Source of the DNA: Diorhabda sublineata | Lineage: Eukaryota; Arthropoda; Insecta; Coleoptera; Chrysomelidae | Direction of reading: 5' to 3' | DNA: 64,000 nucleotides | Assembly: GCF_026230105.1 (NCBI RefSeq) | Contig: NC_079482.1 | Coordinates: 3,844,001 to 3,908,000, forward strand | Part shown: in pieces, positions 34,996-46,001 of the stretch | Layout: each line of letters opens with the position of its first letter | How positions within the stretch are numbered: position 1 is the stretch's first letter | The notes under the pieces: model-generated | Seen by the model: the letters and a program-made list of their open reading frames with translations, nothing else | Told to the model about the DNA's origin: nothing | Databases searched by the model: none | Translations under genes and position numbers: made by a program

Positions 34996-35515
34996 CTTTA
35001 GTCACTGAGAAAAAGATAGAGATAGAGACAGCAACAGTACCGCTTTGTACGCCAAACGACTAGAAGATAATCTAATCTAGATCTAGGAAAAGACCCGGTA
35101 CCAAAAGATAGTTTCGAGCTATTAGTTATCCAGAGCAAAAAGAAAATTTGAAGAACTGGAAACTATCAAACAATCTTTCACATGTAACTAGAGTAGGCTT
35201 TAATTTTCTTCAGTTTTATGATGAAAAACTCGATTCTTATCTGCCAACTTTATCTGGTTGACTTACTTGTATACCTATTTTTGTGCATTCTAATGCAACT
35301 TATACTATCGAAGTGACCAGTTGCTATAATAACTAGATAGTACAGAGAATGTAGTACTAAACTGAATCACTAGAATTTTGCTGTCTTCATGAAACCACGA
35401 AGTTTCAAGCAACTACTTACGTTGAATCCGTACCAAAGAAGATACAGAAATGCTGCAATTTATGCTGTTATGCCGAGACAAAAAATTCTGAACTATGAAT
35501 GGGAATAGTTACGCG
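34996..35515. other. Unrecognised
   Basis: I see nothing that I can support. Confidence 0.3.
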
Positions 35516-35561
35516 ACTGCAGTTGTCCCGAACGACGCGGAGCGGAGTTCGGGCAAGCAGT
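35516..35561. repeat. GC-rich hairpin 3' of the recombinase pseudogene
   Basis: actgc and cccgaac pair with gttcggg and gcagt, with ttg/caa pairing between them and a two-base plus one-base bulge. The ~13-base loop is CG-rich (gacgcggagcgga). It lies 150 bases beyond the end of the Crypton-like gene and contrasts in composition with its surroundings. Confidence 0.65.
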
Positions 35562-35714
35562 CATTTGCGGGAAAGACACTTTACGCATGAGTTAGGAACA
35601 TTGTTTTTTCTACTACCGTATATACAAAAAAGTATACCAACCCATTTTTCTAAAATTATTTTATTCCAACAAACATAATAATATACAAAACTACAAAAAT
35701 ATAACTAAAAACTA

Positions 35715-36671
35715 CTAATTATTATGAATATTAATATTGAAAACACAATTTGTAAGAATTGCCGGCCCAGTGGAGTTATTTGGTTTCAACTGGAAGGTAG
35801 ATGACGTCCATGAAGTTGGCATCGGCTGCAGGTCGCATAAAGATGACGGTAACGGCAACGGTTTTAAGTCATTTGTAGTACAGAGAATTTTATTTGATAT
35901 TTTTTTCTTCTGATTCTCGGAGTCCTCCAAATAGCCCTTAGCGACAGTAGTAGACTTCCAGCCACCGAGACGCTTTGGGTTGATTATTTCTTCGCCGGAG
36001 TCTGCTAGGAACGTTGCCGAAGAACGTCTGAAACTGTGTCCTGTATAACGTTCCGGATTAGGTAGGCGTAAATATGCGGCAATCACTGCTGGCATCTTAC
36101 CAAAAGTGTTCACGCCAACGCATTGAACTGAGCATTTTCCATTCTTATAATGAATAAAAAATCGGCTGTGTGGCATGGTAGGTGGTCGTAAATCTGCGTA
36201 CTTTGTGTACAGCGTCAAATAGGTTCCATCATTTTATTTCTTCAGATAAAACAAATGATCTTGACGAATTATTTGTGGAATCAGAAATTTTCACAACAAT
36301 TAGGTCTGCGGAGAGCGCCAGCCAGCCAGTGCAAAAATGGTACTCACTTCAATCATCAGGTATACTTCTTGTGGTTTCTGTGCTATTATGGAAGTTTCCT
36401 ATATCCAAATTTTGTTCTATTTTTACTAAACTTTTTAACATCGAATAGCGGGACCATAATGTATTAGACTTCAAAACGTTATTTAGGTATGAAAAATAGG
36501 CCAGAAATACCTCTTCCTTATAAGCTTTGGCCCCTTTCTCCTTACACCATGTAACAAAATGGTCGTTTTGCTTCTCATACCTTAGTCTGGATTTGGCAGT
36601 AACAGCTCGGAATTAGCTTCATTTGCAGCCTTCAAAATGGCTTCGGGAAGTTCTTCGTCGGATGAATCCAT
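35715..36671 (-). pseudogene. Crypton-like tyrosine recombinase, nearly full length, frameshifted
   Basis: The start is an ATG at 36671 (MDSSDEELPEAILKAANEA). A shift is followed by SRLRYEKQNDHFVTWCKEK, EEVFLAYFSYLNNV and LWSRYSMLKSLVK, the N-terminal SAM-like core-binding part. Then come YLMIEVSTIFALAG, a further shift, and VVKISDSTNNSSRSFVLSEE. The last 167 codons (35715-36218) are open and hold the catalytic half. TGHSFRRSSATFLADSG gives the H-x-x-R box (H61, R64 of that frame). LGGWKSTTV gives the W that replaces the second histidine, and KGYLEDS gives the nucleophile tyrosine (Y96). The protein ends NCVFNIN, as in relatives. The enzyme would cut and rejoin DNA through a tyrosine, as in Crypton elements and their domesticated ZMYM/QRICH1-type descendants. 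About three frameshifts or stops disable it. Confidence 0.8.
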
Positions 36672-38435
36672 TAATATTATTGTATCGGATTCAGTTTAAT
36701 GTGGTTTCATTTAGAAGAAGATTGTTCTTATTCGGTCACTTCCAAGACGTTTTGAACAACTTTGACCTTTTAGTAACAATTACAAGCTTGGGTTGTCATA
36801 GCAACTGATATCAAACCCGGGTGGTTTGATAGTTTTTTCTCCTTTGAAAAATGACACTTTCAAAACTAAAATGCGCGCGGGAAAGTGGGTTAAAATGCTC
36901 GGTCGTAGAAAAATAATATTTCTCTACAAAAACTCGTTAATCCTAGTTGAACATCAAGGTGGTTTCTTTTCGATTGTGTGGGTATGAGGCCATCAAAGTA
37001 CGTTTAAAGGTACGAAACTTCGTTGCTGATGTACGTACTGCTTTCTATGAGTTGTTACCCTAACATAGAATGAAAGATCATTGATTATTTTCCAATACCT
37101 CTATTTCTACGCTATTTTCAGAACGTCTGACTAAAGCTTCTATGCCACTATAACAATATGATGTCTTTAGAGTCAAAATGTTCGTGCGCACGTTTAATTT
37201 TATCGTTTCTGTTAAATATTTTCCACCTTAACTTGGTCTTGAGCCTTGGAAACGCACACCTCGGCTGATTTTATATAATTTCTTGAAGCAACTGCCTTAG
37301 TAAGACAAAGTATTGTATTTGATTCCTTGAAGTCAGTCAACCGTCTTAGTCCCAAAATATTGTAGCCGTCACTTTTTTGGTGCTTTCGTGATATTTTTTG
37401 TTTTTTTCTGGACGAGTTCTCATTTCTATGGAATCTTTTTGGGATTTGGGATCATCTTCTAATCAATCTCGTCCCCGTTTTTGATTTGTGTCGGTTTCAA
37501 TCTTCCTTTAGTAAAAAATTTGTAACAGCACGAAACTCAATTCGAGACATTCTAACAACACTTGACTTTACTGTAATAAAATGAATCGAAGCAGCAAGTT
37601 GAAAGTTTGTGTAAAGCTTTTTAACTATCTATTAAATGAGGTCAAGAACTTAAACTTATTGACCGCACATCGATAGATTAGTTGAAAGTCATCTTCAAAC
37701 AATGTTGTCAATCGTGTGCTTATTTGTTGAGTAATTACGGTAGTTTGAAAATTAATTCTTTATAATCAAACGTCTCATTTTATTCGAATCCGATTGCCCA
37801 TATTTCGTCTATGAAATATTAATTATCTTTCTTCTGTTGTCATAATTGGTTTTCTGAATCGATTCATGTCATAAAAAATTCCCTGTTGTTTGGTCTAAAA
37901 CTGTGTTTAACTAATCCGACCGAAATCCCGATAAATAACATGCTTTAATATTTATAGTAAGTGGGTAGTTAAAGCAAAATTTATTATAACTGAGGTATAT
38001 TGTCGAGTTGTTACAGATTTCTAAACAAAATGAAACTACTAAATCAGTTAATAAAGTTAGTATATTTCGAAAGTTTTATTGTGTATGTACTGTCAATAAA
38101 ACGTTCAGAAAATGTGTTATTTATAATATATTATTTGTTTTGATTGATTTTGTATTTGAGTTTTGACTTTGTTCTGTAGAATATTTGGAAATCGTCCAAA
38201 GGTTGCATTGGAAATAAATTTTAATAGATACATGAAAGGAAATAACTCATTTTTTTGGGGAATAAACTCAACATTTATTGACGTGTATTATTTCGAATGT
38301 GGACATTTATTAAAAATCATTTTTTCGGAAATATGTTAATGACCTACATACGAAACACATGTGCCCATTTTGAAAGTCAATGTCAGTGCTTATACAGATT
38401 GACCTAGAAACAGATAACGTAAATTCAAGTTGTAG
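36672..38435. other. No assigned gene
   Basis: This AT-rich stretch of 1.7 kb has no frame with recognisable motifs. The left part may include the upstream flank of the recombinase element, but no terminal repeat or duplication is visible. Confidence 0.3.
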
Positions 38436-38439
38436 GTAT

Positions 38440-38990
38440 TTGAATCAAAATAAAGTTTTTCTTTCATTGCTCCAAAGGATTCCTTTCAGGATAATAAGTA
38501 GAAAACCAATATTCGTCACACGTTGTTACCTTTTGTAATAATCTGAGTCATTTTCAAATGTCCAAACTCCAGTTTCTTGTTGGTCAAATGTGAGGAATTT
38601 AGTCACCAGTTTTGAACACACTTTTCGCGTGTTAGAATTTGCCGCACACATTATTCGTCGTCAATTTCCATAGATTCAACAATCCCAAGAATACATAGCC
38701 GAAGGCCAGATCGAACATTATTACAGACTTTTCGATTTTTTCATTAGTTTTTGAAGTAAAAAGGGACCAGAATGCGAATTATTTTCAACATCTCGGCCAT
38801 CTTGGAAACGTTTAAACCACTCAAAAACACGTGGACGCGACAAACATTCATTGCCATACACTTGTTTCAATGATTTATAAGTTTCATTTGAAATTTCACA
38901 ACAATCCGTTGTCTCATTTTTACGGTAAAACAAATAAACATCCCCTATACAAATGAAGGCAACGGCTATACTGATTTGTCTACAAGCACG
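38440..38990 (-). pseudogene. mariner transposase, 5' half
   Basis: At the right edge the minus strand has a terminal-repeat-like gtagacaaatcagtatagcc. The frame then starts MRQRIVVKF and, after a shift, gives NETYKSLKQVYGNECLSRPR and VFEWFKRFQDGRDVENNSHS, the helix-turn-helix half. Further down TRKVCSKLVTKFLTFDQQ marks the linker, followed by a decayed VTNIGFLL where the first catalytic aspartate is expected. The 3' half is absent. Confidence 0.8.
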
Positions 38991-39084
38991 GTAGAAATCG
39001 CATTCGGATTCAGAGTTAACAACTGCTAACTTAGCTTAGCTAGCCACACCTCCTTTGCTCTATTCATCTAGGAAAAAAGAATAT

Positions 39085-40150
39085 TAGAAGGAGAGAGAGA
39101 GTTAGAAAGAGAGAGGAAGGAAGAAATACTTTATTGTTACAATTTTTAGACAAAAGCTTGTAAAAACTAAAAACACACATAAAAATAACTAAAGATACAA
39201 ATGAAATAAAATTTCAATATACTGAAGAAAACCACAACGAGTAATAAAATTATAGGTAACAATTATATCCATATCAAAATTAAACCTAGCATGCTTGGAA
39301 TTAATCGTTTACAGAGTAGAAGACACTTTCCAGTAAATATGCCCTCAAATTATTGCGGAATGCGGAAAAAGATGATAACGATTTAATTTCAATTGGCAAG
39401 TGATTGTGCATTTTTTTGCATTGTAAAATATTGAGCTCTTAACTAATTCTGAACGTGGATTAGACAGGTAAAGGTCGGACTCGGCGTTTCTAAGTAGATA
39501 TCCGTACAATGACCTTTCTGAAATTGGAGAAGCGTGCTTAAAAATTAGGCGAACGGATTCAAAGATAAATAAAGAAGGAAGAGTCAGAATTTTTAATCTT
39601 TTTAAGAAGTCCCTGCAGTTTAGTCCAAATATCTAACATTTCTCTTTTGTAGTTTGAAGTTTCGATCAAATTGAGTCGCACCACACGTACCCCAGAAGGG
39701 AAGGACATGTTCAGTTCTTTGAAAACTGATCTCAGTGCAAAACAGGAGAAACTTTAATTTTTTAAATAACGATGAGACAGAGAAAATTAGAATCGCACCA
39801 TGATTTAAGGGTGATTAGGTGTCTAGATATGATCCTATGAAGTGCCGTGAAATCAGGGCTTCAAGAAGAAACAAAATAGGGCCTAGTATTGAGCCTTGGA
39901 GCACTCCACATTCTATTGGTTTGCCCTTACAAACTGACTTCTGTTAGTAAGGTATGACTTAAACCATACTAGAAGTGTTCCCCTCAAAGTAGTATACAAA
40001 CTACCATGATTAACACAATCGAAAAACAACAAAAAGTTGTTGCAGTTGTTGTTGATTTCTAACTCCTCCTTTATGCAGAGGTATAATTATACCCGTCTTA
40101 AGGCAATTGGGAAAAGAAATGTATGGAGAAAAAGCACGGAAGACCATGAG
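39085..40150 (-). pseudogene. CR1/Jockey-like LINE, RT to 3' end, internally deleted
   Basis: From right to left: LPNCLKTGIIIPLHKGG (about 40120-40070), RGTLLVWFKSYLTN (about 39990-39950) and GVLQGSILGPILFLLEA (about 39915-39865), the RT palm-preceding block. After a deletion come FWGTCGATQFDRNFKLQKRN, and the ORF end MHNHLPIEIKSLSSF, FRNNLRAYLLESVFYSVND (about 39400-39310). The 3' UTR follows, ending in a GA-rich run at 39085-39125. That tail matches the first 135 bases of the window. The YxDD-containing segment is missing. Confidence 0.75.
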
Positions 40151-40394
40151 AGAAGAAGAACAAATCCATAACTGATGATATCATGAATAACTTATATCAA
40201 GAGAAGGCACAAAGATCTTTTGCCTACGATATATACGTCTACTTAGAACTCATCTACCTAATTGATCAAATAAGTTAGCTTAGCTTTTACGAGGCTGTAG
40301 AATCCGTTAATTGATACTCCACTAGACTCATGGGAGCATATTATTTGTGGTATAGAAATCAGCTACATCCGTAACTCATATGTAGTTTATTAAA

Positions 40395-40507
40395 CACTCT
40401 GTTTACACTACTACTACACCAACACTCGCAATTACACTGTCTAACGGGCTTTTGTAATTGTAAGTGTTCGTGTGATGGTAGTTTATTCAGTATGACTATC
40501 ATCAACG
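40395..40507. repeat. Two Penelope-like termini in inverted arrangement
   Basis: ctgtttacactactactac to acactgtct (40399-40444) is a minus-oriented terminus. From 40455 gtaattgtaagtgttcgtgt onward runs a plus-oriented terminus ending ttattcagtatgactatcat. The same palindromic layout occurs at 45806-46010. The right-hand terminus runs straight into the 172-bp array. Confidence 0.7.
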
Positions 40508-42352
40508 GTTCCAAAAATTCCAATCTAGTTATGCCCTAGGGACACTTCCTTGATCCAGGGAGTAGTTTGTATACTACGAGACATTCAGTTTCAGTTTTTT
40601 CGTCTCCAATCAACCTTTAGATATTCTAGTGATTAGCAATCATTCTAACTAATAAACAGTTCCAAAAATTCCAATCTAATTATGTGAAGCCTCATTTATT
40701 TTCAGCCCTAGGGACAATTCCTTGATCTAGAGAATGGTTTCTATACTACGAGACATTCTCTTTCGGTTTTTTCGTCTCTAATCAACCTTTAGATATTCTA
40801 GTGATTAGCAATCATTCTAACTAATACACAGTTCCAAAAATTCCAATCTAATTATGTGAAGCTTCATTTATTTTCAGTCCTAGGGATACTTCCTTCATCC
40901 AGGGAGTAGTTTGTATACTACGAGACATTCAGTTTCAGTTTTTTCGTCTCTAATCAACCTTTAAATATTCTAGTGATTAGCAATCATTCTAACTAATACA
41001 CAGTTCCAAAAATTCCAATCTAATTATGTGAAGATTCATTTATTTTCAGCCCTAGGGATACTTTCTTCATCCAGGGAGTAGTTTGTATACTACGAGACAT
41101 TCAGTTTCAGTTTTTTCGTCTCCAATCAACCTTTAGATATTCTAGTGATTAGCAATCATTCTAACTAATACACAGTTCCAAAAATTCCAATCTAATTATG
41201 TGAAGCCTCATTTATTTTCAGCCCTAGGGACATTTCCTTGATCCAGGGAGTAGTTTATATACTACGAGACATTCAGTTTCAGTTTTTTCGTCTCTAATCA
41301 ACCTTTAAATATTCTAGTGATTAGCAATCATTCTAACTAATACACAGTTCCAAAAATTCCAATCTAATTATGTGAAGCCTGATTTATTTTCAGCCCTAGG
41401 GACAATTCCTTGATCTAGAGAATGGTTTCTATACTACGAGACATTCTCTTTCGGTTTTTTCGTCTCCAATCAACCTTTAGATATTCTAGTGATTAGCAAT
41501 CATTCTAACTAATACACAGTTCCAAAAATTCCAATCTAATTATGTGAAGCCTCATTTATTTTCAGCCCTAGGGACATTTCCTTGATCCAGGGAGTAGTTT
41601 ATATACTACGAGACATTCAGTTTCAGTTTTTTCGTCTCTAATCAACCTTTAAATATTCTAGTGATTAGCAATCATTCTAACTAATACACAGTTCCAAAAA
41701 TTCCAATCTAATTATGTGAAGCCTGATTTATTTTCAGCCCTAGGGACAATTCCTTGATCTAGAGAATGGTTTCTATACTACGAGACATTCTCTTTCGGTT
41801 TTTTCGTCTCTAATCAACCTTTAGATATTCTAGTGATTAGCAATCATTCTAACTAATACACAGTTCCAAAAATTCCAATCTAATTATGTGAAGCCTCATT
41901 TATTTTCAGCCCTAGGGACAATTCCTTGATCTAGAGAATGGTTTCTATACTACGAGACATTCAGTTTCAGTTTTTTCGTCTCTAATCAACCTTTAGATAT
42001 TCTAGTGATTAGCAATCATTCTAACTAATACACAGTTCCAAAAATTCCAATCTAATTATGTGAAGCCTCATTTATTTTCAGCCCTAGGGACAATTCCTTG
42101 ATCTAGAGAATAGTTTCTATACTACGAGACATTCTCTTTCGGTTTTTTCGTCTCTAATCAACCTTTAGATATTCTAGTGATTAGCAATCATTCTAACTAA
42201 TACACAGTTCCAAAAATTCCAATCTAATTATGTGAAGCTTCATTTATTTTCAGCCCTAGGGATACTTCCTTCATCCAGGGAGTAGTTTGTATACTACGAG
42301 ACATTCAGTTTCAGTTTTTTCGTCTCTAATCAACCTTTAAATATTCTAGTGA
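40508..42352. repeat. 172-bp satellite, 11 units, two monomer types
   Basis: gttccaaaaattcc starts units at 40508, 40659, 40831, 41003, 41175, 41347, 41519, 41691, 41863, 42035 and 42207. All steps are 172 except the first (151, lacking a ~21-base segment that includes tcatttattttcag). Two types differ mainly between ccctaggga and ttttttcg. Type A has ccagggagtagtttgtat and cattcagtttcag; type B has ctagagaatggtttctat and cattctctttcgg. Units read A B A A A B A B (A/B hybrid) B A. The array ends at the divergent gattggcactcattcc. Confidence 0.95.
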
Positions 42353-43141
42353 TTGGCACTCATTCCAACTCATTCCAAACATATTCGATTTGTTCCTTTT
42401 ACCAAGAGTAACTGTCTTTCTTTTGATTTTTAAATCTAGATCAAAACGCCAAACCGGTAGTTAAGCGAATTCATTTATTGGTAGAACCGAAAGTGTTAAT
42501 TTCTGTCAATTGGAACCTCGATAAATGGATTTTCGACAACGAAGACGCAAAACTAGCTAGTTTTTATCATGTTTCAAAACCAAGCAATGTAAAATCACTA
42601 ATATTTTCCTACCTAGTACAGTTTTTATAAAACATTCGAATTCTTGTGTCTGGGATAAGTGGAAAGCACAACTCAGGTAAAGTGAGAGGTTCCTGCGAGT
42701 ATGAAGTACTAAAATAAATATGTTTACTCATCCTGCTTATTCTTGGTCCTTAATTTAATCATCCAAAAACTGTGTTCGGTTTGTTTTGTTTAATTTGAAT
42801 TTTTCTTGAATAATGGATGAGATTTTAAGAGCTGGTTTATAGCAAAACAATTTTCACGAAACCGAATTGACAATGAGTAGGGATTTGCGCGACATAAACA
42901 TGTCGATTAACTTCACCTACCTACGCATTTCCAACCGAATTATTTATTGACAAAGCACGTAACATGCGTTTTTCTATGTTTGATTTTGATAAATTTTCAA
43001 TAACAATCAAAAAACAACTTAGAATCCAGAAGCTTTATAATGAAAAACGAAATAAGTGAGAATGGAAAAAAGTACGCATGCATTAAAGTTTAAAAACCGT
43101 CAGCTGTTTAGTCTGGAGCTACTATTTCATGTTTAATGTAT
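42353..43141. other. Spacer
   Basis: AT-rich DNA with no recognisable gene or repeat. Confidence 0.35.
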
Positions 43142-43240
43142 CTGTAGACAAACCAGTGTAGCCGTGGCATTCCTTTGAGTGGTTTAACCGTTTTTAAGAA
43201 GAAGTTGAAGATAATTATCGTTCAAGTCGCTAATCTTGTA
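43142..43240 (+). pseudogene. mariner 5' end, deleted
   Basis: gtagacaaaccagtgtagcc at 43145 is the same terminal sequence as at 38.97 and 18.47 kb. It joins directly to FEWFNRF, stop, then EEVEDNYRSSRS, the end of the helix-turn-helix domain, so the first part of the gene is deleted. Confidence 0.6.
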
Positions 43241-43910
43241 TGATCTGACCATCAGCTAAGTGTTTACAAGAAATTTTTAACATTTGAACAACAAGTTTGC
43301 AAAAATATTTGTATTGACACTTTGGATGCCATGGAAAATGATTCAAACGTATTAGAAAAGGGTTTAACCAATGAAATCTGCATTAAAACGAAAAGGATGC
43401 GCGTCCTGAAGGAACTGACAGAAAAAGATTGTTTCGAACAATGGAATTATCACATGGAGCGATGTAGGTAAAGAAGATTGGTATATATTGGAGGTGATAA
43501 TCCATATTAAAATGTTTTCGTTACTTACTAGCCTCTCCTTAATATACAGAAAAGGAGAAAAGTAGTATGCAGAGAAGAAGAGATTAAACTGTTGGACATA
43601 ACGATGGAAGAGGAAAAATGATACAAGTCGAAATGATACGACAATGAGGATATTGGCAACTTCCATAGCACGTTTGCAAGGTGCTAGGTTGTGTTTATGT
43701 GAGTTTCAATATATCTTGATGAAAATTGAACCTTAACAAAACCAACTATTGAGCAAAAAAAGGAAAGATCCATGACAGGTTTATCTCTGAGGGATAGAGA
43801 GACAAAGATAACATTAAGAAAGCAGATAGATTCAACGGATACGGGCCATGTGGACAGAAGAAAAGAAAATGAGTGAATCAAAAGAATTATTCAGTGAAGA
43901 CCGAGAGGAG
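43241..43910. other. Unrecognised, purine-rich on the plus strand
   Basis: The plus strand from 43360 to 43900 is rich in A and G, as often seen in decayed lysine/glutamate-rich LINE coding sequence, but I cannot identify motifs. The minus frames at 43364-43666 and 43684-43881 are the antisense shadow of that composition. Confidence 0.3.
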
Positions 43911-43914
43911 ATGC

Positions 43915-44240
43915 CATTAGAAGTAGAGGACACCCAGAGACACGCTTTTTTGAAGATATAAAGGGGATGATTCCCAGTTGGATGGCGGTTGCATCCACAG
44001 TGACAAATATAAAGGGAGGCTTATGTCCAGCAGTACTTTTGACCGGTTGCCAATATTAACATATGGATGTGAAAGGTAAGTACTGCCAATCAAATCAAAA
44101 AGTAGAATACAAGCAATGGAAATGAATTAAGGAGAGTAAAGATAGCGGTAAAGGTAAGGAAGAAAACAAGTTAAAACGGTCTGGACACATAACTGAAATG
44201 ACCAATGAGGACCAGTTAAAAGAAGCACGATCAAATAATG
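43915..44240 (+). pseudogene. RTE-like LINE shards
   Basis: RSRGHPETRFFEDIKGMIPS (about 43919-43978) corresponds to the GRPxxTFxxDIK step. LPILTYGCER, stop, VLPIKSKSRIQAMEM (about 44052-44130) corresponds to the PILTYGCExWxL step. Their order is inverted relative to an intact element, so at least two fragments are joined. Confidence 0.5.
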
Positions 44241-44440
44241 AAATAGAGAGCTATAGCTGATAAAACTTAAATTAAGAAATAGCAGAAATATTGGAAAAAG
44301 AGGAAAAACATGACATCAAGTATGGAGAATAATAAAAGAGAATTGGTGAAGGTTTTTCGCGAAAAGAAAAAATGGGAGGGACTTTTTAATATTATTATAC
44401 TTTTATACGTAGTTTTATATTGTTCTTTGACCATAATTTC

Positions 44441-44516
44441 GGTCCCGAATGATGATAATACATTAGTGTCTGAAAGCTCCGGATATATATTAAAAAGAGT
44501 ACACTTTTGCGCTTAA
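44441..44516 (+). repeat. Half copy of the 53.6-kb stem-loop repeat
   Basis: aaagctccggatatatatta and agagtacacttt correspond to the right half of the 53598-53741 repeat (aaagctcggaatatatgtta, caactttggtg). Both copies lie a few hundred bases after LINE 3' remnants, so it may be a LINE 3' structure. Confidence 0.5.
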
Positions 44517-44519
44517 TCT

Positions 44520-45140
44520 GCCACACTCATTACGAATACGTTCATAAACTAGGTGACAAAGATTCTATTTTATTTTTTATAAAATATAAACTTCCAATGA
44601 TAAAATTCCAACTGATCCAAATTTTGTTTTACGTCGTACGAAAACTCTATTGTAAATAAATGCAATTAAATCATATTATTACGCTATCAATCACTGAGGA
44701 AACCAATAATTGAACAATTGATAACGCTATCAAAATACATATGATTGATTATAAGCTAATTTCTAGTGAGATAGAAATCAAAATAGCATACCAGTTATCT
44801 AAAGATGGGATTCACAATACTGTTATAAACGTAGCGCGACACCGTCAATTGCAGAAGACAGTTATACGAGGATCAATCAATATTTCATAAATACGCACGG
44901 CATTCATACCAAATTAAGCAACGAAAAATAATGTTTACTCCCCGTATAAAATTCGGTAAACATCTAACAAACCGTCAGTCCACGTGGACTCTCATCTCCG
45001 CTGTCAGGTCTTACGATTGTCCGATAGAGGTCGTTATAATCAATTTAAGAGTTAGGAGCTTTGAATGATGATATTTGAAATCTATTTGTATTAAAACCTG
45101 ATAAATCGTAATGCGATTTTAATGAATATTTAAATTCAGG
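44520..45140. other. AT-rich; includes a dispersed repeat at 44930-45000
   Basis: Segment 44930-45000 (cccgtataaaattcggtaaa then agtccacgtggact) is an inverted copy of the repeat at 52575-52690 and 53030-53070. Nothing else is recognised. Confidence 0.5.
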
Positions 45141-45149
45141 GACCAATTC

Positions 45150-45775
45150 GTCGGCCACAAAGCTCGTGCGTTCATTCTTCCAATTTTTTGATCACTTAGA
45201 GTAATTCGTGGTACTAAATTCGAGAAAATCATTCAGTAATACACCTCGTCACAAGGCAGTGACTATAATTTTGAATGTATCCAAATTTTTCACTACGATT
45301 CAGAAAAGTAAATTGAGACTACTGAAAATGGCTCATGAAAAACATGGAAAATATGTCGTATTCACTTGTCACTTGAGATGTAGTGGCATGTTCCTTAAGA
45401 AATATTTGTAAGAAAAATTTCGAATGAACGAAAATACGCCAAAAAAATTAAACAATTATATTTTTACTAGGTACTTTAGACGTCTTGTCTAGTATGACTA
45501 AAAATGGCAATTGCTTTGTCGCCACAAAGCTCGTGCGTTCATTTTCCCAATTTTTTTATCACTTTAGACGAAACTTGGGCTCTATATGATAATATAGAAT
45601 GCAAAAGATAGTGACTTTCCAAAGAATCACGATGAAATACCGCAAAACCTGGTTTATATCCCAAAATGACGTTTCTGTGGAGTATACGCAAAATTATTCA
45701 TTTTGGTTGCTGAAATCTGAATAAACTGTTGGTGCACATCTTTATCATGAACAATTGGATCGTATAAACTAATTT
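45150..45775 (+). pseudogene. mariner transposase fragments
   Basis: A short piece (about 45157-45215) and a longer copy (45513-45775) share cacaaagctcgtgcgttcat. The longer one reads LSLDETWALYDNIECKR, retaining the first catalytic aspartate (DET). It then gives YTQNYSFWLLKSE, stop, TVGAHLYHEQLDR, the segment leading toward the second aspartate. The 3' third is absent. Confidence 0.6.
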
Positions 45776-45805
45776 TTATTTAATAAGTATCCGGAAATTT
45801 AGTTT

Positions 45806-45840
45806 CTGAAGACGATCACTTGATTCCCGAAGCAAGCGTC
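45806..45840 (+). ncRNA. Degenerate hammerhead-like motif
   Basis: CTGAAGACGATCACTTGA is followed by a weak second strand, a damaged GAAG box and GTC. Length and box spacing equal the minus copy at 45967-46001, but stem II and the GAAAC box carry changes, so activity is unlikely. Confidence 0.35.
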
Positions 45841-45966
45841 ATTGTGAGTGTTGTTGTAAACAGTGTATTCAGTATAAATATCACCAACGGTTCCAGAAAT
45901 TCCAACTCATAAAGAGAATATACTGTTTACACCACCACTACACCAACACTTACAATTACACTGTCT

Positions 45967-46001
45967 GACGCGCGTTTCGATAATCAAGTTATCGTCTTCA
46001 G
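45967..46001 (-). ncRNA. Hammerhead-ribozyme-like motif at Penelope 3' end
   Basis: The minus strand reads CTGAAGA, stem II CGATAA/TTATCG with loop CTTGA, AAACGCGCG, then GTC. Flanks tct and aga pair as a short stem I. Hammerhead motifs are known in Penelope-like terminal repeats, where they are thought to process RNA. This copy keeps a fully paired stem II and the core boxes, with the same extra base beside stem II as the 34.95-kb copy. Confidence 0.55.

Noticed and set aside
40508..42352. CRISPR array
   Set aside because: Units are 172 bases with no repeat/spacer division; it is a satellite in a eukaryotic genome.
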